64,000 nt of DNA, from contig JANUWF010000002.1 in NCBI GenBank assembly GCA_026120185.1, positions 1-64,000 on the forward strand, given 5' to 3'. Source of the DNA: Voacanga thouarsii. Lineage: Eukaryota; Streptophyta; Magnoliopsida; Gentianales; Apocynaceae. The stretch's first letter is position 1; every line of letters begins with the position of its first letter. The notes below the pieces were generated by a model that was given only the letters and a program-made list of their open reading frames with translations, did not search any database and was not told the DNA's origin. Below, piece by piece: positions 36,481-47,803 of the stretch. The position numbers and the translations under genes were made by a program.

Positions 36481-37205
36481 CAAAGTCTCAAGAAGAAAAA
36501 AGATAGGATGAGTAGGATTTCCTACGCTTTGACTATGGAAAGTCTCATGTACACCATGTTGTTTACTAGGCCAGATATCTACTTTGTTGTAGGCTTAATC
36601 AGCAGATATCAATCAAATTCCAAAGAGGTTCATTAGCAAGCTGCAAAGTATATTCTCAAGTACCTTAAAGGAATGAGAGATTATATACTTGTTTACAGAG
36701 TTGATCAATTGATTCCTACAAGATACACAGACTCATACTTCTAGGCAAATATGGATGAGAGAAAATCCACTAGTGGATATGTCTTCACCTTGTATGGAGG
36801 AGCTATTTCATGAAAGAGTATTAAGCAATCTTGCATTGCTAACTCAATCATGGAAGCTGAGTATGTGGAAGCTTCAGAGGCATCTAAGGAAGCAGTTTGA
36901 CTCTGAAAATTCCTCATAGAACTTGGAGTCGTGCCACAGATAAACAAGCCAATTACGTTGTATTGCGATAATACAAACGTAGTTTCGCAATCTAAAGAAC
37001 CGAGGAACCACAATTAGGGGAAGCATATAGAAAAGAAGTACCACCTGATCCGGTAATTTATTCAGAGATGTGAAATCGTGTTAGAACAAATAGTCTCAGA
37101 GAACAATCTAGCTGATCTATTCACCAAGTCTTTGGATAAAAGAGTCTTTAAATGACACTTAGATGCCATAGGGGTGGGCATCTATTAGGCTTACATAGTC
37201 TTAGA
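36481..37205 (+). pseudogene. A1 copia RNase H
   Basis: Plus strand: SYALTMESLMYTMLFTRPDI and FVVGLISRYQSNS at 36510-36630; AAKYILKYLKGMRDY near 36650; TSGYVFTLYGGAIS near 36770; IMEAEYVEASEASKEAV near 36850. LYCDNTNVVSQSKEPRNH is near 36960 and a KYHLI piece near 37040. The end, ADLFTKSLDKRVFK, is near 37110. These carry the EAEY and YCDN catalytic blocks. Single stops (TGA at about 36896, TAG at about 37015) interrupt it. The 36741-37013 minus-strand frame is its antisense shadow. Confidence 0.9.
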
Positions 37206-37220
37206 GTGCAAAAAGGAGAT
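37206..37220 (+). other. A1 polypurine tract
   Basis: GTGCAAAAAGGAGAT lies directly before the LTR start TGTTGGAAAG. It is the decayed family motif GTGCAAGTGGGAGAT. Confidence 0.85.
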
Positions 37221-39115
37221 TGTTGGAAAGTATGCTCACTAAGATTGTATTTTTGTAGTAATTTCGATTAAATTGATAAAAGTTTTATTCTCACAAATTA
37301 TTTGTGTTATCTCATTTTAATTTGTGTTTGATTTCGTTGGAAAAGACCCATTGTGTTTAAGTAAGTGATCCATATGAATGGAGATCTTTCACAGTAAGGT
37401 ATAGATCATAAGTTACTTAACACATAAACTGTTGTTCTTAACTTTATGATAATAATGGGAATCTCATCATGATAAAGTTATTATGTTGTGAATTCTAGGT
37501 AGGGAACGTTTTACCTTTAGCCAGTGAGTAGTCCTCTCACTTTATAATATAAGCATATTTTGAATACGTAGAATTGGACCTGTAGTAGTGGTTTCTAAAA
37601 ATACTATATGATAGAAACTCAGACTACTACTATTATAACATGGACTTATACCCTATGGCTTGAGTTTGGGCTGGTGGTCGGGCAAAGCTAGAAGCATATA
37701 CTTTGATATACTACAGTTGAGGTTCTATCATAGGACCAATATACTAGTACGTTGGATATATGTGACTAATTAGTTAAGATAGACTTATACAAGATAGCTT
37801 CTACGTTATATCGTCCCTTGTGACTATTCGAATGATCTAATAATCCAGGGCTCTGGGGAACATGACTTGGTTGTTTGCTTTAGGGTAGCTCTCTTAGAAA
37901 GTGGAAATATTGTAGGAAGTCGTGGATCATTAGACTATATGTCTAAGGATGGTAGATGTTGTTTAGAGAGGTGTTAGTATACTTTTCCCCTCTGAATGTA
38001 TGGCATTACTTAGCAGGATGTATTTGTCATAACACTTATAGGTCGTAGACTTTACTACACGCAGCATCATCTTTGGGGTCAAATTTTCTTATGGTGATAT
38101 TAGGTAATATTTAAAATGTAACATACAACTATTTTTATAGCAGGGGTATTTTAGTCATTTTAGTAGTCAAGGCGATGTGTCTTTTGGCCATGTAGTCCAT
38201 AAGTCCTAATTAATTTTAGGCTGAGGAAATGGTCATGATTAAGAAGGATTTTATTTTATTCAGGAAGTATAATTTATTATTGGGTTAGAATAAAATAAAA
38301 GGTCTAGAAAGATTAAATTAATTATCTAGTATAATTGGTTAATTAATTATTTAGGGCTAGAGCCCAAATTAAATAATTAAAAAATTAACATGGGCCTAAA
38401 CTAGGTAAAATGGCTTGAAATATAATTTTGATCTATTTGGGTTCTTTGATTATTTATTGGGCTATTTTTAGTATGGAAAACAAATAATTGAGGTTAATTA
38501 TTTATGGGCTTATTAAGTCCAGGAGTAAATAATAATGTCTGGCCCAATAGCCTAGACCAAGTTTTCACGAAACACAATGGTGTTTAGTATTTTACCCTAG
38601 ATAAACATCTTCTGTAGTATAATAAGATGATAACATCTAGAGATATGAAATTTTGATTTATCTTGGTAGTTTGTTATTATTGAAACAGTGTGAGATAAGT
38701 TTAATCTCTTAATTCTTTCACCATGAAAAATATAACCATATTTTATATCTCTCGCTCATTTTTTGTCCTTCTCTGTGTTTTCTGTTTATTTGAGAACAAG
38801 AATAGAGAAACTATTCTTCTTGATACTATTAGTTAGCAGAGGGTTAAGAAGAAGAAAAAACTATTTCTTTTCCCATAGCTCTTACCGGCTTATTAGGCAG
38901 TGGACATATTTTGAAAGTTTACAGGATTTGCATTGATGCAAAGAAGGAGTAGAAGTCTAGCAAGATCTTCTCCAGAGGCTATGGTGTAAACACCAATGGT
39001 TGAGCTGTCTATCTTATTAACACAGCCTAAGCACAATAAACACAGAGGTAAAATTTGTTGTTTTCTATAGTTTTGCGTTGTTTCTGTTTGCTTCTATGGT
39101 GGTGATCCATCTTCA
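37221..39115 (+). repeat. A1 copia 3' LTR
   Basis: A 1895 bp LTR that starts TGTTGGAAAGTATGC and ends GATCCATCTTCA. It repeats the A1 5' LTR fragment at 23917-25635. Immediately after it comes TGGAG (39116-39120), the expected target duplication, whose partner should lie left of the window. No coding region. Confidence 0.9.
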
Positions 39116-40291
39116 TGGAGTCCCTATAAGACCGCCTATGGGTTGGATATTTGGTACAATGTAAAGTAAACAAAAGTAATTGAGATGGTCAATAAATGAT
39201 TCATCACTCCTAATAGTAGGGGTATATATCTCACGACCACTTATATGGAATCATTACTGAGATGTCTTTGGCCAAGGCGATTATGTGTTAGAAATAGTTC
39301 AAATTGATATAAGTGTTGAGTAATGGATTCTGAAACAAGTACTAATAAATTCGGCTAGAATTAATTATATTCTAATAGGAGTTGGCACTAATTCCATACT
39401 TTAAATCGAATGAAATATAGTATGATGAAGCAAATTTATTGCACTAATGTTCTGCTATTGAAAAGTTCATGTTAAGCCACTTGATTTTCTGAACTTTGGG
39501 TGGTCATGATGTATTGTTATATGCCACTCATGATTTGCTAAATATGGATTTATTAATTAGAGAATTAATGAGTTAATTATAATAAGAATTAATAAGTTAA
39601 TTCTAATTATAAGACGATTATTAATTCTATAAGTGATAAAATTAATTCGTATTAACTACCAATTGACTAGAAAACTTATTAAGTCACACACAATTGAGAA
39701 AGTGTTGCCCAGGATATTATTTAATAATATTATGGGGTTTATTTTTGAGAAAAATAATTATTGTAATTTTAAAATCTCAAAGCCCATAATTAGAAAAGGG
39801 ACAAATATTTGTTTCCTAACAGAATTAGGAAACAAGTATTGTACGTGCTTTTGGTTTCTATAGTACAGTTAAAAAGCTTCTATAGATATACAGAGAATTT
39901 GTGCTCTGTTGATATTAGAAAAACCCACCGCATTATAGAAACAAAAAACACAGTTTTCTTTTCTTTGTTCTTCTTGTACACTAACAATACCAAACGCCGA
40001 AAAATAATATACCCACTAGCTTCGGTTTTTGGCATCGCCGGTAGAGTAAGGTTCTTCGTGTAGATATTACTAGAGGAATTCCTACACTTGGAATTTTGAT
40101 GATTCGTGATTGAACGAGTTTACAGAATGATTCCGTGTGCGTAAAGAAAAATTTTAAAAGCTATGTTCTCTAGTAACGAATTTTTCTTCCCTCTCCTAAT
40201 TCATATAATTATATACAAGTAATCCTGTTACATAGATTTCATTTAAATTTCCATTGCGCATTATTTGTTTTTGCATGATCGAAATCCAACA
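39116..40291 (+). repeat. B copia 5' LTR, 3' portion
   Basis: Begins in mid-LTR at TGGAGTCCCTATAAG, equivalent to 44668 in the B 3' LTR, because A1 inserted exactly there. It ends GAAATCCAACA, directly followed by a primer site. It matches the reverse complement of the B' LTR. The missing first about 520 bp should lie left of the window. The small frames at 39633-40063 are not coding. Confidence 0.9.
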
Positions 40292-40292
40292 G

Positions 40293-40305
40293 TGGTATCA
40301 GAGTC
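40293..40305 (+). other. B primer binding site (tRNA-Met type)
   Basis: TGGTATCAGAGTC matches the initiator tRNA-Met complement TGGTATCAGAGCC except for one base, one base after the LTR end. Confidence 0.93.
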
Positions 40306-40533
40306 ATCTCGTACGTATTTTATGTGTTTTGTTTATGTTATGAAATTATTTCATAAATATTATAAAATTTGAAATTGTTTCAAAGATTATATTTGGGTTT
40401 GTGAAATTGTTTCACAAATATTTTAATTTTTGAAAAATACATTTTAGTGGGTTGTTGTTGTTGTTGGATATTAATTACTGAAATTGATTTCAGTAAAAAA
40501 AAATGCACGACATCTTTGAAAATTGTTTCTATA

Positions 40534-40617
<84 letters not shown>

Positions 40618-42404
40618 TAAGAAATTGTTTCCATATTATTTTTTATTTTTTCCTGTAAGCTGTAATGGAAACACAAATTGCATGTTTTTGATTTACTTAG
40701 CAATTGAACCAAAAAAAATTGCTATTTTGTTTTTCCAGGAAAATCGTTTCTAAGGGGGAAAAAAAGCCTTACCGGAATTGTTTCCAAATTAATTTTTTCC
40801 AATTTGATTGGAATTCCAATTGTTTCCAAGAGAAAAAAAAAAGGAAATTATAGAAAATTGTTTATGGCAAAGGAAAAGAAAAAAAAATTCCTATTTTTGT
40901 TTTCTAAGGAAAAATTGTTTCTAGAAAATCAGAAAAGTGAAATGGAATTTGATTCCTTAGAATTGTGTCCGCGCATTCCACGCGGAAAAGGAAAGAAAAA
41001 TTATGGTTGTTCTGGTCGGCTTATTGTAAGCCGAAAAAGAACCCAAAAAAAAAGAAGGAAAGAAAGAAAGGAATAGCTAGTTTCTTGAAATTGTTTCCAG
41101 AAAATAAAAGAAAATTAGAATTGCAAATTGTTGCGATTGTCTCTTTCTTTTTCACAAATGCGTGCGGGGCTCGAACATTCTCGCGCGGGCTTGAGACACT
41201 TTTCTCGCACGGGCTTAACGAAGCCCGCGCGGTCTTCTTCTATATTATTAAAAAAAAATCTTTTCATTTTTTTCATTTTGACCCATTGAATTTTTTTTTT
41301 TCAAATTCAAAAGGGACCCAATTGTTTTTCAAAAATTTAATTTTGGGACTAACCACATTATTTTTCCAAAATAATGATTTTGGAAATTTGTATTTCATAG
41401 ATATTTATTTTGCTCAATATGTTTTAAGCATGATTTTGGCATGTTCGCTTAGTTATGGATTTAGACCAATTAATTTTGTATCATACATTTTTATTTCTTT
41501 GTTTTGAATAAATAGAGTATGTGTGTCCTGCCTTCTCTATTATTCTTGTGTACTTTCTCTTCTCATCCAAATATCCTCGAATGTAACTCGCGATTTATTT
41601 TTATGAATTTATATAATTAGATTACATATGTTAAATAGATTAGAAATTATTTTTTCAAGCATTTGGAGATGGCATTCAAGAAAGAAGCGAGAGAATGGTA
41701 AGACTTCTCAAACATGTATGAACACATAAGTTTGACCAAAATTAATTTCTGACTTGGCTCAAAGAAATTAATCTAGAAATGTCCATAACCAAGCCATCTA
41801 ATTGAATCTGTTACAATATTATCAATGTGTTGATTTTATGCATGCCAAATATATGAGACCACTAATATAATAAATTTCTCAATTAATATTAAACCTAATA
41901 TCTTCCATTAATATGGTAAGAACGAGAGCAATTTTTTGAGACCAGACTGTTGGGCTAACCCAAACCTACTTGACATTGAATATGTTCGAGCTATGGAATT
42001 TAAATTCCTGATTAATGGGTTCGATTTAATTAATTTTTTATATCGGTTGGGCTAACTCAAGCATAAAAAAAATTAGAGGCAAGATTTAACTAGTATTAAG
42101 GCTTTAAAATTAAAAGATGTTAATAACCCAATGATTTGGTAATTACTTTCAATGTAATTAATTTGAATTCCTACTATTGAAATTAAGAATGGTTTGTTAG
42201 GCAGACCCAATGTTATTCTTAAGAAATTTGGATATTGGTCCACTAGAAAAGCTTCCAATGGAATTTTTTGAATTAATAATTGGGGCTATTGATTTGACTG
42301 AGCTAGTAGAATAAATATACGTTTAATTAAAGACCTAATTAAATGCATTTCATATCTATATATGTAGTCTAAAGTCTCTTATCTTTCATCAAGTCATTTG
42401 CATC
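40306..42404 (+). other. B copia leader with palindrome array and microsatellite
   Basis: About 2.1 kb of leader without a recognisable protein. It starts with perfect palindromes built on GAAATTGTTTC-like cores (40338-40354, 40369-40385, 40398-40418, 40476-40497), then imperfect copies to about 41100. An (AAT)n microsatellite of about 27 units is at 40531-40620. A GC-rich islet with CGCGCGGGCTT-like repeats, one of them inverted, is at 41157-41236. The 180-codon frame at 40965-41507 is low in complexity and lies in this leader. From 41520 to 42404 it is plain AT-rich sequence. Confidence 0.75.
40531..40620. repeat. (AAT)n microsatellite
   Basis: About 27 uninterrupted AAT units in the B leader, flanked by GAAATTGTTTC-type sequence on both sides. 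Confidence 0.95.
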
Positions 42405-44149
42405 ATGACAACTAATTTGAACTTATGTAACATATTGGAAAGGAACAAGCTTACTGAGACCAATTTCTTTACATATACACTTCAACATAATGGTGTATTC
42501 GAAAGAAGGAATCGAATTTTATTAGATATGGTTTGATCCATGATGGCTTTTGTAGATCTTCCAAAATTATTTTGGGGATATGCAATGGAAACTGTTGTTT
42601 ATATTCTAAATAGAGTTCCATAAAAAAAAATGGTTGACACTACCCCATTTAAGCTATTTTATGGTAAAAGACCAACACTAACTGACTTAAGAAGTTGAGA
42701 ATGTCTTGCTTAAATGAAAAGGACAAAGTTAGACAAATTAGAAAATAAGTCTGACAAATATTTTGTTTGTGGGATAACTAAAAGTATCTCACAGATATTA
42801 CTTCTATCTCCCATTAGAAAATAAAGTATTTGTTTCAAAGTATGCAGTCTTCCCTGAGATGGAATTCATGCTTAAAGGAGATAGTGGGAGTTAAAATTGA
42901 ACTTAGTGAAGTTTAAGAAGAACAAGCAGTGATCAACCGGTTGATCTAAAATCTATTGATGAGATAGACAAACCTTCCTATACATAAGAACCTCATAGAT
43001 TAAGTAGGATACATGTGGTACTTGATAGACATGGATTTCTTATTAGTGACAACAATGACGTATTGCTTGTAAAAGAAGACGAGCCTATCACCTACAAGGA
43101 AGTTCTGAAAAGTTCAAAATTTGACAAATAGCTAGAAGCCATGAAGTCAGAAATGGATTCCAAGTATGACAACCAAGTTTGGACTTTAGTTGATTCGCTC
43201 GAAGGGATAAGACCCAAAGGGTGTAAGTGGGCTTTCAAGAAGAAAACTGACATGGATGGTAACGTAATTACCTATAAGGCATGACTAGTTGCAAAAAGGT
43301 TATCGTTAATAATAACGTGTTAACTTTGACGAAACTTTTTTTACAAGTAGAAATGCTGAAATCTATAAGGATACTCCTAGCACTTGCCACTCATTATAAC
43401 TATGAGATTTGGGAAATTAATGTGAAAATAGCTTTCCTTAACGGAAACCTAACTAAGGAAGTAGACATGACACAACTTGAGAATTTTACATCTAAGGATC
43501 ACACTAAAGTGTATAAGCTACAAAGGTCCATTTATGGACTTAAGCAAGCTTTTAGGAGTTGAAACATCCGTTTTGATGAAACAATCAAAGAATACAAATT
43601 ATGGATGAATCTTGTGTATACAAAAAGGCTAGTGGGAATGCAAATGTTTTCCTATTAGTTTATGTAAATAACATATTGCTAATAGGAAATGACGTCTCTA
43701 CTCTTCAATAAGTCAAAAGGAATATTGATTCTGGTTTCCAATTTGACAAGGAAAATTACAAATCCCAATCAAGTTCCAAACTGGATACAACTGCCAATTT
43801 AACCACTAAAGCTGAGTACTTAGTGGCTTTTGAAGTAGCTAATAGATCAAGAAATTCATGATTAAACTAGGAGTGGTGCCTAGCATTATTAATCCAATAC
43901 CTTTGTGTTGTAATAATAATGGAGCCATTGCACAAACAAAGGAATTACAATCTCATCAATGATCCAGCATGTACTTAGGCACTATCATTTGATTAAAGAA
44001 ATCATTGATAGGAAGGATGTAAAGATAAAAATAGTTCTCGCTGATCAAAACATAGTTGACTAATGCATTTCCCTGAAAGAAACATGATAGTCAAGTTTAG
44101 TCATTCAGTATTAGATATATGAATCATTGGGTCTAGTATAAGTAGCAAA
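42405..44149 (+). pseudogene. B copia gag-pol, internally deleted
   Basis: This is a strongly shortened copia polyprotein. It starts at 42405 with MTTNLNLCNILERNKLTETN, a copia gag opening. Within 25 codons (about 42475) it jumps to QHNGVFERRNRILLDMV, deep in integrase, so most of gag, protease and the integrase core are gone. Then come FWGYAMETVVYILNRVP and FKLFYGKRPTL. Reverse transcriptase pieces are VWTLVDSLEGIRPKGCKWAF (43170) and MLKSIRILLALATHYNYEIW to SIYGLKQAFRS (43350-43560). The YVDD block decays to LVYVNNILLIGND near 43660. After about 43745 a second deletion joins reverse transcriptase to RNase H (TTKAEYLVAFEVA, LCCNNNGAIAQTKE). Many stops. Confidence 0.88.
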
Positions 44150-44687
44150 TAGTTAAATTTGTGCTCTAGAGCCAATCATTCATATAATATATTTTACATA
44201 TTTATTAATAAAAGATATTCTTTATCTTTCAGTTTAATTAATCATTTCATGAATATATGTATAAAACTGATAGATAAAATCCCTAGAACAATGTATAGTG
44301 TTAAGGAAATCATGATAAAAATCATAATATGAGATTCCTACTACAATATGTAGTATTTGTGCTTTAACCATCCCTAGTTATAATATTGATGAAATAGGAC
44401 ATCATTAATGCGTTAAGACTAGAAAATGTTATACTTCTTAATTTGATCAAGTAGTAGTTCTCACATCCGTTAGTATTTTGATACTTAAAGTTAATATGTG
44501 GATGTTTGTTAAGTGAACAAGTTCATTAGATGACCTAACTGTGAGACAATCATATGGATAACTATTTAGTACCAGTGATAGAATCTCATTATAGTAAATG
44601 TGCACCCTTAGATTTGAGATCTCCAATGTACTTTGCTTATTGAGCATTGTACTTTGATTCCAATCTCTGGAGTCCCTACAAGACGGC
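44150..44687 (+). repeat. B copia 3' LTR, first part
   Basis: Starts TAGTTAAATTTGTGCTC, equivalent to TGTTAGGATTGTGCCC in B' read on the minus strand, after a poor polypurine tract. It runs to 44687, where T1 is inserted. It continues at 46665. Confidence 0.85.
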
Positions 44688-44938
44688 TGATGAGGGCTTA
44701 TCATATACATATTTTTTAGCATTTTTGTGCTTTAATTATCATAAATCCTTATTGAAATCACCACTCACCACATTCTTTTCATCTTCTTTTTGTAGGAAAT
44801 AAAGATAATACCAATTCAAGATGATAAAGATAAAAAGAAAGAAAAATAGAGCAAAAATGGAAAAAGAATGAAGAAGCCGCACAGGAAGTGGCGGCCTAGG
44901 GAATTGGAACTTTCCTTGGCCGCCTAGGATCAAAATTC

Positions 44939-44986
<48 letters not shown>

Positions 44987-46664
44987 TAAAGTGAAAAATT
45001 AATTAACTTGGAGTCCCTACAAGTTAGGTTGCCTAGTCTAACTTCCCTGGGTTGCAAGATACTATTTGCTTGCACATAATAAGGGCGGCCCAGGAAAGTT
45101 TAACTTCTCTTGGCAGCCCGGTACTATTCACCAGGTAAAAACCTAGCGGACTACGGAAGTTACTTCCTTGGGCTGCCCACTTGCTACAAGAATGCACAGA
45201 TCCATGTTGTTCTATGAGTTTTGTGATTTTTTCCCATTGTACACTATATATATAGACCATTATAAACCCCAGAAACACATCCTTGGTTGGCTAGCAACCA
45301 AGAGATCTCTTAAGGAGTTGAAACAATTCTCCAAGGAAGGAAAGATCATAGAGAAGAAAGGAGGTGAAAAAGGGGTTGTAAAAGGAAATCCAAGGAAGAA
45401 GGAGTTTAAGATCTTGTCAATGAGTGAAGTTCTTCCTTTTTCTTTGTATTATATTTTACAATATTAATGTTTATATGATTAATTATATTTGAGGGATGAA
45501 CCCTAATCTATATGATTTATTGAATTCCTATTCTTGTATTAGACTACTTAGGCATTATTTTGTTGGATTGATGGTTTAGGCTTAGTTGATTTATTCAATT
45601 GAATTGTTCACTCTTAATGATTTCGAGAGATGGGGTTAGGAGTTGAATACCAAATTAATTGGTCTAATATTTGTTTTTCTTGATTAACTCAATAGAAAGA
45701 TTGAAAGATTAGAACTTGGTAGTCAATGGGTTTTCAATAGTGCCTAGAGATAGGGCTATTGGGGCTTTCAGGTACCTTTTAGGTGATAGGTGAGTGTAAT
45801 GCTTCCTTGGGTTAGGTTGATTAGGTAGAGATACAAATTAATTGAGCCCTTGGAAAGAAATCTCATAACTCGAGAAAGAGTGAGATTTATTCTTAAAAAC
45901 TCATACCGGTGCTCGAGTTGGGATTTGATGAACATTGTGGTAAACTCTTTGCTTGATATATTTTAGGGGGATTTCTTCTTGTACATGGGCTTTCCCGTAT
46001 TCTTACTCCTTGAAAATCCTTGTGACTTTTCTAGTATGGGTCTGTTGTACTCTCTATTGTAGTAGTTTAGGTTAGTTTAGATAGTTTTATTTACTTTATC
46101 CCTATATTCATTTTGACTAGACAACGAGATGAGGCAAAGTATTGGTAATTGCTATGTTCCCGTAGATTTGATACTTGATATTCTCTATACTATACGATGG
46201 GTATACTTGCCCATATGTGTGGTTTTGGTGATTCACATTTTAATTTAAAGTATGATTTATGTGGATTGTTTATACTATTTCCAATACATGAGAAACCGCC
46301 TATCAAGTTTTTGAAAATAGACACTAATAGCAAGAATTATACTACTACCAATACAACCAAACCATAAAACTAATGAATAACCTAATATTTTCACTAAAGA
46401 TACTCTAAATCAATGTATACATGCTAATACCTCTAAATAAAAAATTAATTCCCTAGGCCGCCACTTCCTATGTGGCTTCTTCATTCTTCTTCCATTTTTG
46501 CTCCATTTTTTCTTCCTTTTCATCTATACCATCTTAAATTGGTATTATCTTTATTTTCTACAAAAAGAAAATGAAAAGAATGTGGTGAGTGGTGATTTCA
46601 ACAAGGATTTACCGTAATTAAAGCATAAAAATATAAAAAATATGTATGTGATGAGCCCTCATCA
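44688..46664 (+). mobile_element. T1: LTR-derived element with long inverted ends
   Basis: A 1977 bp insertion in the B 3' LTR. It starts TGATGAGGGC and ends GCCCTCATCA. The first about 218 bp (44688-44905) recur, inverted, at the right end (46447-46664). The flanks ACGGC (44683) and ACTGT (46665) fit a decayed five-base duplication of the consensus ACCGT. From 44688 to about 46305 it resembles a Tat/Athila-like LTR: the stretch near 46170-46310 (TTTGATACTTG, ACTATACGATGGGTATACTT, then TATCAAGTTTTTG) recalls the end of such LTRs just before their TGGCGCC primer site, which is missing. No coding frame. An (AAT)n tract is at 44939-44987 and GC-rich hairpin words at 44880-45180. It could also be a non-autonomous DNA transposon, but the five-base duplication and TG/CA ends favour an LTR origin. 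Confidence 0.65.
44939..44987. repeat. (AAT)n microsatellite in T1
   Basis: About 16 uninterrupted AAT units. Confidence 0.95.
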
Positions 46665-47000
46665 ACTGTCTATGGGATAGATATTGGGTACAAAGTAAAG
46701 TAAACAAAAGTAATTGAGAGGGTCAGTAAAAGATTCATCGCTTATAATAGTAGGTGCGTATATCTCATGACTATTTGTATGGAATCATTACTCGAGAAGT
46801 CCTTGGACAAGGCGACTATGTATTGGAAATAATTCTAATTGATACACATGTGGAGTAATGGATTTCGGAACAAGTAATAAATTTGGGCTAGGATTAATTA
46901 TATTCTAGTAGGAGTTTGCACTAATTTCATACTATAAAACTGAATGAGATATAGGATGATGAAAGGAGTTTATTGTACTGATGTTTTTGCTATTAAAAGG
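46665..47000 (+). repeat. B copia 3' LTR, second part
   Basis: Resumes with ACTGTCTATGGGATAG, matching 39128 onward of the B 5' LTR, and runs to TATTAAAAGG at 47000, where G3 begins. Confidence 0.88.
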
Positions 47001-47800
47001 TGATATGATCTTGTGTGGGCTTTCTCTTGGTATTGTGAGTGGTTTAGTTGGTTATGTGTTCAGCTCAATCAATAGGACTAAAAACATAAATTCTTCTTGA
47101 GACAAAAAGGAGAAAATGAAATAACAGCCTACCCTCTATCAAACCCTTGAAGAACTAAGATTTAAAGATCCTCAAGAATAGTAGAAAGTTCTACTATAAT
47201 CTCACCCCAATATCCTTGAAGCAACAAAGGTAAACAAGAACAAATAGAATAGAGAAAATAGGCGCCCAAGTAATGGAATTGAAACAAACCTTAGAAGAAT
47301 AAACCAACTAAGACCCATTCAAAGAAACCACATTGGATTATTCAAAAGATTTATAGACTCATTCATAAGGAGAACTAACCCTTAAGTATGGTTTTGAACA
47401 AGATGAACAAGGAGGCTAGGGCCTCTCAAGATTTTCTCATCAAATTTGAATTAAAGTATGTGAATTGTGTTGTCACATCACTAAAGGTGCTATTTATACT
47501 ACCCTAACCCTAGCTAAATAATCCCTGAAGTTTTATTACAATTTAGGCTCTTAATAAGCCTTTACAAACATATAAAATTGGAGAAAGCCAGAGAAAACAT
47601 CAAAAACGCGGCCAGGACGGAGCCGGCGACGGTTGTGATCTATCTTCGGGCGATCGAATGGCAGAATAAAGCCATTGTTAGGCAGATTAAAGCCAGCGCC
47701 AGTTCGGCTGCTTAGGCCAGCGTTGGCTGTACGCTGGAGGCCTCCTTTTTGGTCGAGTTTCATCCATCTTTGTTGCCGGCTTGAGTTCTTGTTGGGGTCT
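47001..47800 (-). repeat. G3 gypsy 3' LTR region
   Basis: The plus-strand left edge TGATATGATCTTGTG would be the LTR end (CA on the minus strand). The LTR start was not located; pol ends at about 47804. On the minus strand GTATAAATAGC (47499-47490) is a good TATA box, placed about 490 bp before the LTR end, which suits a U3/R boundary. A GC-rich patch at 47610-47740 with GCCAGCG/GCCGGCG words lies between pol and the TATA box. The TG-edge is the main support for the terminus. Confidence 0.6.
47490..47499 (-). promoter_or_regulatory. TATA box of G3 LTR
   Basis: The minus strand reads GTATAAATAG within a GC-moderate context (AGGGTAG before it). A position inside the LTR upstream of the retained end is typical of an LTR promoter. 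Activity is not implied. Confidence 0.55.
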
Positions 47801-47803
47801 TTC

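Noticed and set aside
40965..41507. 180-codon plus-strand frame in the B leader
   Set aside because: The product is low in complexity (Lys/Phe-rich), has no domain, lies in the untranslated leader before gag, and runs through a GC repeat islet and AT-rich spacer. No equivalent frame exists in the B' leader.
44688..46664. Mutator-like DNA transposon
   Set aside because: The long inverted ends suggest it, but the nine-base flanks (CAAGACGGC and ACTGTCTAT) do not match, while five-base flanks fit the site consensus, and most of the element resembles an LTR.
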